64,000 nt of DNA from Brachionus plicatilis (lineage: Eukaryota > Rotifera > Eurotatoria > Ploima > Brachionidae): NCBI GenBank assembly GCA_010279815.1, contig QEOQ01000658.1, positions 724,806-788,805 of the forward strand, read 5' to 3'. The notes below the pieces were generated by a model. That model had not been told where the DNA came from, ran no database searches, and saw nothing but the letters and a program-made list of their open reading frames with translations. Numbering within the stretch: position 1 is the stretch's first letter; each line of letters starts with the position of its first letter. Of the stretch, positions 1 through 12,966 are shown piece by piece. The position numbers were made by a program, and so were the translations under genes.

Positions 1-790
1 GACAATAAAATTTGATCTGAAACTTCAATTTGCCTTTTATTTTCACTTTTTCAGTTTTGATATATATTTTAAAAAGTATTTTAAGTATCGGTTTTGAAAT
101 CATCAATAGTAAAATAATTTGGACATCAGTACTTCTCAGTCAATTTTTGAATCATTTAAGCAAAGGAAAATTGAAGTTTGGTCAGATAGTCGGGAATAGA
201 ATGTATTTGAATAATTTAAACAGTTCAATTGTTATTTAGAGAAAAAAAAAAGGACTATTGTTTATTAATTTTATTATATTGTGCAACGATTAAAATATTA
301 TTGAGAAAAACCAAACATGTTAAATAAGTTGATTGATGAATAAAAAACCAATTTAGGCTCGCTATTACAGAAAAAAAATTCTTTTTCTAAAAATTTTTAA
401 TTAAGATTTTAATTACAAACATATCTGGTATAATAACATTTATTTAAAAAATTCATTATATGTCATTATCTATTAGCTAATGACAAACATTAAAAAATCA
501 TAAATATATTATTAAATGAAAGAAGAAAAAAAAAAAGAAAGGTAAACGGTTCGATGAACATCTATTTTTCATTTGAGCTATAGGGTTAATTAAAACGATT
601 CTACAATTATTCGACTAATAAGCTAAATCCCTTATTTACAATAATAATAAATGCTAATTTATATTATGACTATTAACATATTATTTTTGTCCATCACAAA
701 ATTCACTTTAAAAAAAAAGTAGAGAATTTTGAAATAATTGTTTTTAGTCATTAAGTTGATTTTTATCATTCGATCCAAAATCTAGCTTGA
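1..790. other. AT-rich intergenic sequence
   Basis: No gene is supported here. The one open frame (30-239) has low-complexity AT-driven composition and no recognisable motif. Homopolymer A and T runs dominate. The end of this stretch is the 3' flank of the minus-strand Ig gene. Confidence 0.6.
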
Positions 791-2265
791 TTATCGACGC
801 AAAAAAACAAAGCAAAAAATTAAGTTAAGCAATAAAAAGCTAAATTTGGAATGAGATGTTGAACCAATTGACGTGTCTTGTTCAGACAAAATGCTCTTGG
901 CCAAGTCTGTATCGCTTGAAACAAGACGAATTGAGTGACTCAAAGAACCGATCTGTAACTTGTAGCTTCTGAAATCATCTTCCTGAATTTTGTCAAATTT
1001 TAATTTTGCAGTGTAAATTCCGTCAGTGGCTTGATCGACCAGTACAGTCAAGTGTTCATGCACGTCACCTTCTCTTAAAACCAAACTCTCAACTGATTCA
1101 TTTTCTGAGTTGTCTATGTTCAAAAACTCGGCCTGATCATCAATCGTTGTTGTTGTTGTTGTCGCTGTTGTTGTAACAGTGTTTGACTTTTCGACAGTCC
1201 ACTCAACATATTCTCTTGGATTGGAGAAAAATTGGCACTTTATTTCAAAATTTTTCTCGCCTTTTCTAGCAATCACATTGTCGGCGCATTCACTCTCAAT
1301 TATTTGTGTGCCATGAACTTGCAGCTGATACGACTTGGTCAACTCAATCTCATTCGAACCAAACGATTGAACGGTACAATTTAAAATTTTGTTGTTGTCC
1401 GTGTAATCTGTTGTGAAATTGACCACTGCAGAAATTGAGTATGAATAGTACTCTTTGTGTTTTGTGTTCGAAATATCTTTGATTAAGATTGAGTCATTTA
1501 GATTCTTTGTCGGATGAGAAATGGTAAGTGTGGGCTTGGGAAACACGTCAGTGACACGACACCCTACTGAGGCCATGCTGTTCAAAGCGAATCTTTCCAT
1601 TTTTGCCACTGGAAAATTTAAATGTGACAACGTTGGCGGCTCTGTTAGTTATTTGAAAAAAATGAAAGCCAAACCAGTCAATTAGAAAATTAAAATCAAT
1701 AAATTACTGTAGATTATAGCGTTGATTTTCTTCACAATCTGGTTGTATTTACAAGTGTAAATGCCATTGTCCTCCAATTTTAAATTTTTTATTGACAGCA
1801 CTATGCTATATGAGTCTGACGATGTCTGTGTAAACTCGATGTTGTATTTGTTTGAGTCCAATTTGGGCGAAAGTGTATACTCGTTTTGTGCTAGTATGTC
1901 TATTGGAACACTCGATTCGCCATCTATTTTAAATTTTTTATTAAAATAAATTGAAAAAAAAAATAGAAAAAAAAATGAAAAAAATAAAAAAAAAAATCAC
2001 TTTCAAATTTTTGTTGCTTTGTTATAGAAAGTCTTGATTTGTACGAAGGATTCATAACAGTGCATGTTATGTTGAGAATGGGCGAGTCGATTGGAAAATG
2101 GTACTCTGACATTGGCTTTGATGCATGCATATTAGTTGGCTCTATTCCCTGATATGGATTGACATCAAGAGTTAAAATGAATGAATGCTGTCTCTTTTTT
2201 AACAAACGAGCATCAATCGATGAGCAAAAACCCATTAAAAACAGCATTGCATAATTCAAATACAT
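791..2265 (-). CDS. Immunoglobulin-superfamily surface protein, probably GPI-anchored (3 exons)
   Basis: Exons on the minus strand are 2265-2001, 1923-1708 and 1641-791. Both introns (77 and 66 bp) are GT-AG and phase 1, as is usual between Ig exons. The joined frame is exactly 444 codons (443 residues). Residues 1-19 form a signal peptide. Ig domain 1 runs from Cys68 (NITC) to Cys146 in the diagnostic LEDNGIYTC motif, without an obvious core Trp. A second Ig-like domain has Cys188 and Cys249. A third has Cys296 and a Trp near 308, but no clear partner Cys where a YxC would be expected. A Thr-rich linker follows it. Residues 427-443 are hydrophobic and end in Arg-Arg with no cytoplasmic tail, which fits a GPI-attachment signal. 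The likely role is cell adhesion or recognition outside the cell. I cannot assign a specific family (Beat- or Sidestep-like proteins are possible). Confidence 0.8.
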
Positions 2266-5200
2266 TATTTCTTTTTTTTTTTTTTGATGTTGTTGTTGTT
2301 AAGAGAACAATAAATATCTAAAAATATGAATTGAATAATACGCCAAAAACATCAAACGATAAGAAAAATAAGAATTTTTCTTGAGATAGGGAAAATCAAT
2401 AATTTTTTTGGTTCACAAGGTTTTAGACTCATATTTGAAAAAAAGAAACAACAACAGAGAAATAAACATAATTTAAGTTAAAAATTACTATGCTATGGTT
2501 TAATCATTTATCGATTTTTTGTGTTCGTGAATAATACTGAAAATAGAAAAGGAATTAATGGCTGAAGCATGATTACTTAGAAGAATGTGTCAAAAGAAAT
2601 TAAGATAAATTATTTAATCTTCATCAAAAATCAGAGAATTTTTTTCAATTTTAAATCGTAAAATAAAAATTAAATAATAAAAAAAATTTGGATCAAATTT
2701 CAATTTTAGCTTTATCTGCTCAATCCAAATTAAATTGAGTCTGTTCATTTTATGGAGATAAAAACATAAATTTTAATAAACTTTTTTATTCTTTAATCTA
2801 GTCGTTGGCTAAACTTAAAACTTTTTATTTTAAAATTGAATTAATTGAAAAAAAAATGATTTAAAAATTAAAATTTAGAATATTTATAAATTACTTTTTT
2901 GTTGAGTAGAAAGCCACAAAATGCAACAATAAACGTTATACGTTATTGTGACAATTTTGCTTTTGTACGAATAGAAATAATGATAAAAACAAAACAAATA
3001 AATGAATAACTATTTACAATTTATCTTTTCAGAAATAGACTCTTTCTATCAATATTTTTTATTCGACTAAATTAAAGCTTCAGAAATTTAAATCATCATT
3101 TTGTTTTCAAGTATCACTTTGTTTTAGAAACAAAATAAATAAAATCAATAAATATTGATTTTCCATTCAGAATATTATTATTCATTCAGTAGAAAATAAA
3201 TGGCCTCATAGGTTCGCATGTGAAAACATTTCAAAATGTTTAAAAACTAACAAAATGGCTTCATTTTATGAATCAAGATGACATATTTTATATACCAAAG
3301 TTTTCTACTGGGCATTGTCTTAAAATCTAAAATGTCATTTTAATAAATGAAGCAGTGGTACTAATTCAAAATTTACAATTTTAATTTTTGACTAATTCGA
3401 AATTAATTATTGAATTTCTAAATAAATCATACAGATACGATTCGAACACTGAAAACTGAAAAATAACCAAAGAATATGCAAATTAGGATTTTAATTTGGT
3501 TTTTTTCATCAAAGCTTATTTATTTTTCCAACACATATATCTCATTTAATCATGTCGTTTTTGTTTGTTGAATACAAAGTAACTCCAGACAAACAAAACA
3601 GCTAGCAAATGAACCAAGTTTTTAGACGACAACTTTCACAATTCATAATTAAAATTATCTTATTTAGACGGCTTGCATTAAAAGCATAGTTTTCATTAAT
3701 TCTTGCCAAAAAATCAATAAATATTATCATTTTTTAATTTTATCAATTGAAAAACAAAAAAAAAAAAAACAAAACAACTCTTTACAAATAATTTACTGTA
3801 GCATTAGAAAAATGAGTTTTTTCTACAGTGAATTGCGAAATTATTTATCTAAGTGAAATAAAATAATATGAATAATAGGAAACAAATTAGAATTTGCTTA
3901 CTCTAAGAATTTTTAAATGAATTAGTGATCAATAAAAAATTTAATTTAAAAGGAATTTATTATTTACACATTACTTAACCAAACTATTTACACACACATG
4001 GCTTAAAATTGATTACAAAAAATCTAACAGTTAAAGAAAATAACTTCCAGCTAACAACAAAAAAAAAGAGCTCTTAAAGGTTTTCAGCCCTAAAGATTTT
4101 GTTATAAATAAAAATCTACAAAAAAGCTAACAAAAGAAGAAGTTAGAAGAACAAGCAATTAAAATATCTTCAGTTGAATTGAATGAAAAGAGTGAGCATT
4201 ATATAATTGGAAAAATACACAAAAGCGTTTGATTTTTATTAAAAGATGATAATAATAAAATTTTGGTTCCTATCAAAATCTCACCTTAAAAAAAATATTT
4301 CATAAAAATAATATTTTCACTAATTTTTAAATCTAACTGAATCAAGTTGATTTCTGAAAAATTAAAAATTTAAAATCAACTTTTAATATTGTTTACGATT
4401 GTTATTGTGTCGTCGTCACTCATATTTGTTGATATACAAATTTAATTTCGATATCTTAAAAAGTCTTGGTGAATTTTAATTTTAAGAAAAATTATTTATT
4501 GTAACCATATAATAGCAAATTAAAATTCCACCAGTTTAAATATAAGCATCCTGAAGCTTATTTAAAATATGAAAAATAAAACCATGACGATTTTACAAAT
4601 TCTTATAGAAATTTTCCATAAGCTAATATTCAAATATTTTTTATTAGATTCAAGCTTTTTTAGAAACTTAATGCCTTGTTATTTTAAGGCTAGATTTCTA
4701 AATATTCGCCATCGAAATTTTATTAACAGAATTAGTTCTAAATTCTTTTTTAAATTAATTAGCTTTTGATTTTTGAATGAAAAAAATTTGCTTTAGAGAT
4801 TAAATTAATTGAAAATTAAATAAAAATTCCATTATTTTATTTTAATCCCTAGTTTTTGTAAAAAGTTACAAAGAAAAAATATTTATTTCAATTTATTTTA
4901 TTCAAAAATCTAAATGCGAACATCAATCCTAAAATTAATTTATCTTATTAATTAATGGAAATATCTGAAGCTTTTATTTTTGAAAATAAAAAATAATTAA
5001 TCTAGCAAATAACAAATCTATTAACAGGACATTACTTGATTAAATTTTGAATATTGAATAATCAACTTGCTTCCAGTTTTATTAGTTTACACAAAAAAAA
5101 ATCTAAAGATCTGTTTGCCTAATAAATTTGATTGCATTGTTTTAAGAATATCTGGTTTATTTTAGGTTCTCTGAAGCTAAATAATTTCAAAAAAAAAGTG

Positions 5201-6394
5201 ATTAAATGAACCCCAAGACTAATTCTCAGTTTCTTTTTTTTTGGTTTTTACTCGTTTTCTTGGTCTGTACTAAAAAATCAAGAGTGATAAAGGCAAATTT
5301 TATGCAAATCTAATTGATTATGTTTACAAACTAAAAGAAAATCGATTTTTTTCTTAAATTATGATATTTTTTTAAATGAATCGCAATTAGAGGAAATTTT
5401 TTCCTTATAAAATATCGCGAAGAGTTGCTTAAGTTTTTATATTTTATAATCTTGTTATTGCTTATTTAAGTTGTTTCATTTTTTAAGTATTTATTCAATT
5501 ATGCCAAGAAATTATTGAAAAAAATATAGAAACCTGATGCTTGGTGACCCAAATTTATGAGAACAAATCTAAAAATTAAATATTATTGTAAATTTTTAAA
5601 TCATCTATGCGGAATATTAATAAATAGCAGTTGCATTTACATCAAAAATTTGAATAATTTATCAACTTGAATTATTGATTTAATCATCTTTTTTAGCTAA
5701 AGAATGAATTACGATATCCAAGAATTAATTATTAGTAATAATATTTCTTACTGGGACAATAAATTAATAACTATTTAAAATTCTTTTTTAGGTCTTGAAA
5801 ACATATATTTAGTATTTTATGTTTATTAAATAATTATTTATAATAAACATTTATTTTTAATAACTTAAAATAGAACACCATTATTTTTTCAAACAATGAC
5901 GAATAAATTTCAATGATTAACTGAAAATTTAATCAAAAAAAATATTTTGAATAGCTTAGAATTAGAATCTAAAGTATTTTTTAATTTAGAATGTTTTAAA
6001 ATTATAAGAATAGGTTTTTAAGTTGTTTTTATGCATTTTGTTCCATTTAATTAAAAGGTTATATTTATGCTCATGGGTTTTTTACTTAAAAGTGAGAAAC
6101 TCGATTAAATTCATTTTAAGTTGGATATTTTATTGCTGATAGTCTATTAGACTGAAGCACTATAATAATCATTGATAAAATATAATAAAGAAATTAATTT
6201 TTAAATTAATAATTTACTGACTTTCTATGATAAGTCTATAGAATTATTACTTATCACAAAAAAATTAACTAAATTTTTCGAATTTAACCTGAAAGTTGAT
6301 TAATTTTAATTTTTAAAGAATAAAACATTAAGAATATGTGTTAAATTATTCTGAAATATCTAAACAACATAGGTTTTTTACAAAAAGTTTTTTT
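2266..6394. other. Gene-poor AT-rich stretch
   Basis: About 4 kb with no coding frame I can support. The frame at 4569-4769 is made of AT-rich codons and shows no domain. Upstream of 2265 lie T-runs and a short GTT repeat near 2288-2300. The first 200 bp presumably contain the promoter and 5' UTR of the Ig gene, but no clear element stands out. Confidence 0.5.
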
Positions 6395-6745
6395 AAGATT
6401 CAGTACAAAAGAACAAGAAAAAATGAAAAAAATTGAAAAAAATCTTGTCTATTAGTCTAAGATTAGTTTTGGAAATGCAACATGGTGCAACATGCATAGT
6501 TGATTGTTTCACTATGTTGCATTGCATTTCCTTTAGTTAATAATATGTCAAAGTCTGCAAATTTAGCAGAAATTACAATTCAATTTATTCTAGCGTAGTG
6601 CAGTTTGCAGAGATTCTGCGCATCATTAGTAGACTTGAACATTTGATGAAGCAATCTAGTTGCACCATGTTGCAAAACTACAACTAAAATTAAAATAATG
6701 GAGAATAATCATTTTGTTTTGTTCTTTTGTACTAAATTTCAAATA
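6395..6745. repeat. MITE-like inverted-repeat element (copy A of a family)
   Basis: The ends carry inverted TTCAGTACAAAAGAAC and GTTCTTTTGTACTAAATTTC. Inside, TGCAACATGGTGCAAC (about 6476) is mirrored near 6660-6675. The same terminal motif bounds the element at 60679-61057, where the boundaries are clearer. There is no coding capacity, so this is a non-autonomous DNA element. Its exact ends are uncertain here. Confidence 0.6.
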
Positions 6746-8882
6746 ATCTAGACAAAAAAAGAGGGAAAACAAATCTTGAATCAATAGAAAATTAGTCAAG
6801 AAGTAGATCTTTAAAATATATTAAAATATCTTTTTAATTTAACAATTAAGATTAAAAGGTATAAATATTAATTTCTAAAATTTACACTTAAATTGATCGC
6901 TTGATAATGCGACATTTATTACTTCTAACAAGAGGATTGTGAATTTTATAATAAAAAGATTACAAAACTCAAAAATAGTTTTTCTAGAAGTTCAATCTGA
7001 TATATACCCTTAATTTCCTACTAGTGCAAAAAATTCAAAAAAATGCAAACATTAAAGCCCACAAAAATCTTTGTGCTTGATTTAAAGAGGCTGTGTTTAG
7101 ATAGTAAAATGAATGTATAAGCTGATAGAGTTTGCTGAATCAGTTTTGAACTTGTAGAGAAACATTTTTGAGTTTTTTAATTTTTTTTGTTTCTTTTTCG
7201 TTCTAAAATTCACCTTGGTGTCTTTAAAGAGTTATTCTTTTTTCTTTCTTGAGGTAAGTCCTCAAAGTTTTAAAGTTCGTTTTATTTCATTTTAATTTTT
7301 TGAAAATTAATTTTATACGATTATTTAATTTATTTATAAAATCCAGAGATCGCCCGATTGGCATCAACCTTCTTTTAAACTCTCAAGTTAGATTTTTACA
7401 ATAAAATAAAAAATTGATAATTTTACACAATTCACAGCAACTAATGTTACTCCTACTTCTAATTTGAATACAAAATTTTTTTAAGATTAAAAAGAATTTA
7501 AATACTAAAAAATTTACATAAAAACTAAGATTATTTTTTCTGATTGAATTTAATAAGACTTAATTTCAATAAGAAAGTAGAAAGTTTTTATAGAAATGAA
7601 TTTTAAAATTTGCAGCAAGAAGAAAGATTGATTTAAATCTGAATTTTGAAGATGTTAAAAAAATTTTAAAGAGATAACAACAAAAATCTTATTTGACTAA
7701 CTAAAATCTTGATGGAGCATCAAAAAAACTTGTTTTGAATTTTTTATTATTATAACTATTTTATTTTTATTGATACTAGGAGATTAAATAACCGTACAAT
7801 ATTTATGAGAAAATCTCGATTTATCCGCAAATTTGATTTCAAAGTTGATTAAAATATTTTTTGATAACAAGTTTAGCGTATTCTATTGATTACTGTCCAT
7901 TTCTTAGATTTAAAACTAAAAATCTTAAAATAAGATTAAAGAAATGATTTTTATCGCTTAAATAAATATTTATTTTTTAAGTTTATAATTCGATTTATGG
8001 TCAATTGTTTTATTCTCTTTGCTTTTTTCAAATTCATATTTTTTCGCTTTATTTCGTTTCAAATCTTATCATATTTTAATCAGTAAGAGAAACCTAATAT
8101 TTCAATCATCACACATTAATTTATATTAACAGCATAAAATTCTTCGTGAATTTGAGTTCTTATCTTATTTTGGAGAGTCTTTAATGCACTTTTTAATATT
8201 TTAGTATTTTATTTACGATTTTTAGGTTTTTTGGTATTATGAAATTTAAAAACAAATTGAACAAAAATTTCCTTTTTTTTGATAAATTAATACTTAAGAT
8301 TATGAAAAATATTTAAAAAAATACTGCAACATACTTTGTTGCAGCTTTTTTTTCTAAATTAGTTGTTCTCATTTTTAAATTTTTTTCTAATCTACAGTAT
8401 TAATTTATCAAAAAATAGAAAAATTTTGATCAATTAGTTTTTGAATTTGAATTTGATTTTTACTTTGAAAGAACCAAAGTTCAGTATAGATTTTCAAATA
8501 AAATTATTGAAAAATAATTCAATTTTGAATAAATTTAATAAAATTGTTTTGTTCTTTTTTATCTAAATTAAACTTCTTTTTAAAATTAATAGGCTTTGTT
8601 AATTGGTTTTAAGTTCTTCTGAATTCTAAATTAATTTCTCACAAAATCAATGAGTAATTATGATTGTTAGAAATTATTTATTTTTATTTATTAGTTTATC
8701 TTAACCGAGCAAAAGCTTCTTAAGAAAAAAAAACTTTAAAAATAATTTCTTCAACTTAAAAAAATGATTTATGTCTAAAATGTGAAAAGGTTTGATTTAA
8801 AGATCTTTCCCGTACAAAATATTTTTCTCCAAGTAGCGAAGAAACTGTTAAAATTGCAAACCAACTTTAACCAGAAATCAAA
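6746..8882. other. Gene-poor AT-rich stretch
   Basis: No supported genes. Low-complexity AT sequence containing short hairpins such as the CTGCAACATACTTTGTTGCAG region near 8324-8345. Confidence 0.5.
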
Positions 8883-9966
8883 ATGAAGTTAAAAGAATTT
8901 ATTTTTAATAATTGCTATAGAAAGGCGAAAAGATTAAAGACGCCTTTTATTTCTTCAGAAAATATGATTTCATTTACCCTACCTGAACAAAATGTTAACC
9001 AAGAAACTTTTCCCGAAATTCTGTGTCTGTTTAATGTTTTAAATGACACAAATTCAATTTTGGAAATTGAAAAAAGCTCGCCAAAAAATAATTCAGATGA
9101 AGTAGACTAAATTGTACAAACTGATCCCAATACGATATCAGAGTATGTTTATGTCGATTTTCCAAAGTCAAATAGCTCTCATAAACGCTGCATTGCATGC
9201 TGTAAAAAGCAATTCACACAAAAAACTTCATTTAGTTCCTCATGAAGCGCGGGTATAGGCATTAGTTTAAAAAAGTTGTTTTTTAAATTGATTTGGTTCT
9301 ACCTTTAAAACTTGGAAATAAAATGAACAATGAATCTATTAAAGATATAATTTATTTATTTATTTAAAAAAAATTTTAAGCCTCATAGGCAAGTTGAAAA
9401 ATAAAAAATCTGATTTACAAATCACATTAAGTTTCATAAATAATTACATAATTGGAATCTTGAATGAAGTTTCAAAGAATAATAGCCTGTTAGATAATTT
9501 TGCTGATTTGGAAATACTCGATGAGGAATATGGAAAAAGACTAGTGGATTTTTCAAAAATGAATTCGAAGTTATCAATGGTCATTTATGTGATAAAAAAA
9601 TTAGAATAAATCACAAGCTCTAACAATTTATCTTTTTTGGCTTAGAACTGGCTTAAACCAGAGAGCGATAAAGGCCCATTTTAAAATTGACAAAAGAACA
9701 TATGTGAGTCGCTATTGTGAGCAAATGCGAAAAAACTTAGTGGAGTTTTGGCCTCTATAAGTTATTCACCACCTGTATACACTACACTCGCACCAGTTGA
9801 AGCCATTCTCTCTTATCCAATTGCCGCTCCAACTCCTCAGACCGACGTTGAATGCCCTCAAAATCCTGAGATTAAACCGATCTCTCCCTTTACAAATATG
9901 CTCTTTACAATTATATTCGAAATTAATAATAATAAATGTTCCAATTCAAATTTAAAATATGAATAA
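8883..9966 (+). pseudogene. Decayed DDE transposase ORF, probably PIF/Harbinger (ISL2EU-like)
   Basis: Coding-like segments occur in several frames. 8883-9110 encodes a 75-residue head ending in an acidic stretch. After a stop, the same frame continues through about 9230 with a Cys-pair motif (KRCIACCKK). 9394-9609 encodes a helical segment (LLDNFADLEILDEEYGK). 9616-9765 in another frame encodes a helix-turn-helix-like LRTGLNQRAIKAHFKID followed by VSRYCEQ. A zinc-binding head, a linker and an HTH before the catalytic core is the arrangement of Harbinger-type transposases, as far as I recall the family. The DDE catalytic part is not recognisable. Several stops and frameshifts, plus a LINE-tail scrap between the first two parts, show it is dead. 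Family assignment is tentative. Confidence 0.45.
9346..9393 (-). mobile_element. LINE 3' tail scrap
   Basis: Read on the minus strand, GCCTATGAGGC (a small hairpin) is followed by an A-rich run and TAAA repeats. The same combination occurs at 25822-25865. A hairpin followed by a short tandem tail is typical of non-LTR retrotransposon 3' ends, here probably an extremely 5'-truncated insertion. Confidence 0.4.
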
Positions 9967-10774
9967 TTTTTGATTCGGCTACTTCTAGGATTTTCTTCGT
10001 TTTTGATATATTTTAATATTTTTTAATTTTAAATGTAGCACCAAAACTTAAGTTTTTAAGTTTAAATACTGCATTGTAACCCTAGTACTAATGAAGCAAT
10101 TACATATTACATGGAGTCGATTTTTCAATAGTTCTTGATTCGAAGCCTGTTTTGTAATGGGATAAAATGACTCAGTCTTGCCCTAACATTTATTTAACTC
10201 AACTCAAAAAATTGATCCGGGATTGCTAGTAATTCTAAGTTTATCAAAGATCTCGTGATCAAAAATATTGGAGATAAAATAATATTTTAACAGAATAGAC
10301 CAAACTTTTGTATTTTAAATTAAATTTAATACCCAAAAATTTGCTTTCATTTAGATTTTAGATTAAATTACTTTTTATCATCCTAGTCTTGTGTTTATGT
10401 TTTTCTCGGAAATATATTCAGTTTTGAATTAATCAATTCAAATAGCGTCAATTTTTTTAGAGAACTGATTGTTGAAATCAAGGGAAAAGAACAAGAAGAG
10501 TTTTTGCCGTCATTTTTTTTGTTATCTTTTTTTATCAATGACTAAATTAAAACTCAATACTGAATATCGAATAAAAGTACCTTTTTGTGCCTTTTTTATT
10601 TTAAATAAAGAAAAATTTCACAAAATTAATTTCATTTTTAGTCAGAAAAATTTAGATGAAAACTGAAAAAGAATAAAATTTCATCATTCCTTTTGGTTAT
10701 TTTAATTTCATTCTTTTTTTATTTGTCAAATCAACTTTGAATAAATTTGGATTTATGTAATATATTTATAATAT
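9967..10774. other. Intergenic AT-rich sequence
   Basis: No gene supported. The frame at 10469-10666 is low-complexity. A short string near 10165 (ATGACTCAGTC) is also found near 46640, suggesting a small dispersed repeat. Confidence 0.4.
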
Positions 10775-10965
10775 TCCAAAATGTTAGTGTTCTTCTAAGC
10801 ATTCCAAGTACCGAATTTTCTTTCAAAACAGCTTGACTTACATGATCGTTCCATTTTAAGTCGTCTGACAGTATAACACCTAAGTCACGCTGTATAATAG
10901 TGTTATTGATTCTAAATTTTTTGAAGTTAATCTTGTTCGGTGTGGTCTATTTATAAAGCCTGATT
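10775..10965 (-). mobile_element. Non-LTR retrotransposon RT fragment (thumb region)
   Basis: The minus-strand translation contains RINNTIIQRDLGVILSDDL followed by KWNDHVSQAVLKENSVLGML. This is the conserved stretch after the catalytic core in CR1/jockey-type LINEs and is equivalent to DLGVLISNDLKPSAQVNKAA in the LINE at 16.9 kb. Only about 60 codons remain, with no start or stop of its own. Confidence 0.7.
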
Positions 10966-11022
10966 TTGAGAGCAATAGTTCAACAGGACCCGAGGATGCA
11001 GGAATCGATGAAAACCTTAAAG

Positions 11023-12465
11023 CTAATTCGAATAATCGTCGAAATCTTGTCTTGTTCTTTGACCAAAACTGCTTAAATTTGTACCTAGATCATAGTCTAT
11101 ATTTAAATAATCATCAGTTGTACGATTAAACAATATTTTTTCATTTGTTTCGGTATTTTTGCCCTTTTTTGATTTCATGAACTGGAAGAACTTTTTTCTC
11201 CTTTTTGGAGATTTTAATAAACTGTCGTCCGAATCATTTCTCAATGTGGCTAAAGGACGACTTTTTTCATTTGACTAAGTTTGGCTATTATCATCACCAG
11301 CATTTAAATTTTATATCACTTTGTACTGAATTTTGATGAATTTAGAGAGGTTTTTAAATTCTCATCTATATCAATGACTTCTTGCCTTTGCTTTCTCAAG
11401 ATAGTTTTTCTCGCTATCGGAGTCTATTTGTCACATACGAGACTCATAATATTCTAAAAAGCTGAAAAAATTTAAAGGTTAAAATCTGAATTTTAAAAAT
11501 TTTTAAAACTTTTAATAAATGGATGAATAAAAATATTGATTTTTGAAATTAGATGAAGCGATCAAAAAGAAAAAACATATTTTATTCAGACTTGGTCTAA
11601 TAAAAGATTAAAGTCATTTTATTTAAAGGCAAGTAATGACTTGACCATGAACTTTTTTTTTCAAGTCAGGTTTAGGACTTAAAATTTTTTTTTTTAAAGA
11701 ATTCGTTTTTTTTAAATTTTTATTTCTTTTAAATCACTTTGTTTGGTCTAAACATTTATTTGAAAAAGCACCGTCATTTTAATGAAAAAATATTAAAATT
11801 TAAAAATAAATCATCATTTATCCAAAATTCATTTTTGGTGATTAACTTTTTTCTAATAAACATTTAATTCAATTGACTTGTATTGACTTTGAATTTATTA
11901 CTTTTTTCAAAGTCTGGCTTTAGTTTCAAAAGCATTAACTTTAAATTTCCAAAAAAAAAGAATGGAAATTTTTTTATTTGAAAAAAAAGAATGGAAATTT
12001 TTTTATTTGAAAAAAAAGAAATTTAGAAAAGCTTAATAATTCTTGAATCTTTTTTATAATATGGTCAAGATTTAGACTTAAAGCACTTAATTCAATTATA
12101 TATGCATTTATTGATAAATCAAAAAAATATTTACCGTTCATTTCAACAATACGAAAAGGCAGACAGCAACCTATAATTAGATAATAAAAAATTAATGTTG
12201 AAATTATTTCGGAAGTCAATTTCTTTTTCGAGTCATTTTCAATCGTTGCGTTTTTTTTGGTATTTCGAAATTCCAAATAAAATTTGACGAGTTGTTTTTG
12301 AAATCACTTTCCGGACCTCGAAATAATTTTATTTTGATCAAATAAAAAAAGAATTAAATTATGAAAAACAACACAAATAAGTATTTACTCTTTAAGATAA
12401 TATCTTCAAAACCAAGGTTAAAAATTGAATTTTCCTTTGAATTTGATGAACTTGACGGAGTGTTA
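11023..12465 (-). pseudogene. Possible eroded multi-exon host gene, unrecognised
   Basis: Coding-like blocks are collinear on the minus strand. An ATG exon (about 12453-12391) encodes a Ser/Asn-rich head ending before GTAAAT. A second block near 12320-12220 follows an AG in matching phase. A block at 12167-12020 after TATAG encodes CCLPFRIVEMNGKYFF and helical residues. A block near 11470-11390 contains ESRM, a stop, then DSDSEKNYLEKAKARS. A terminal block, 11275-11023, encodes a basic/acidic tail (SPKRRKKFFQFMKSKKGK) and a stop. Some junctions lack a usable GT donor and one block has an internal stop. It may be a broken gene or one whose splicing I mis-read. No domain is recognised. Confidence 0.3.
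11949..12020. repeat. 28-bp tandem repeat (about 2.5 copies)
   Basis: The unit contains AAAAAAAAGAATGGAAATTT followed by TTTTATTTG and is repeated almost perfectly, with a partial third copy. It lies at the downstream edge of the possible minus-strand gene block. Confidence 0.75.
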
Positions 12466-12935
12466 TTCATTTTCGAAATGAGTTTGAATGGTTAAAAATT
12501 TTAATTATTTTCTAAGCTAAACAAATAGATTAAATGATCAAAACAATGTGAAAGTAAGAAATAAGTTAAATACGAAAATGATAAGCCTTTCTAAGCGTTA
12601 TTAATTTAAATTTTACAAAATTCTGATGTCAAATTTTCTTTTAAGTTGTAAAATATATAGCATTATAAATTCAAGTTTTGAGTTATAAGTTTTGGTTTAT
12701 TAAAGCACTTTATACGAAAGTTCTAAGCTAAATATATAGAGGGGAGGATTTTCCTGGAACCCAAAACCTGTGTACCGTCATTCTCTAAATTTTTTTTTTA
12801 ATTTTGTTTTTAAATGTCAAAAAAAAGAAAAAATCAGCATTTAGTGTTCGACATCAACATTTAATTTTAAAAAAAGCGACATCTTTCAAAAAAAGAAAAT
12901 TAATTTTTTTCTCTAAATTTTTTCATTGATAGTGA

Positions 12936-12966
<31 letters not shown>

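Noticed and set aside
1761..1949. Plus-strand frame opposite the Ig gene
   Set aside because: Antisense shadow of Ig exon 2, which has a clear Ig motif and exact splice phases.
4569..4769. 66-codon plus-strand frame
   Set aside because: Ile/Phe/Lys/Leu/Asn-rich translation typical of random AT-rich DNA; no motif, no flanking exon or GC shift.
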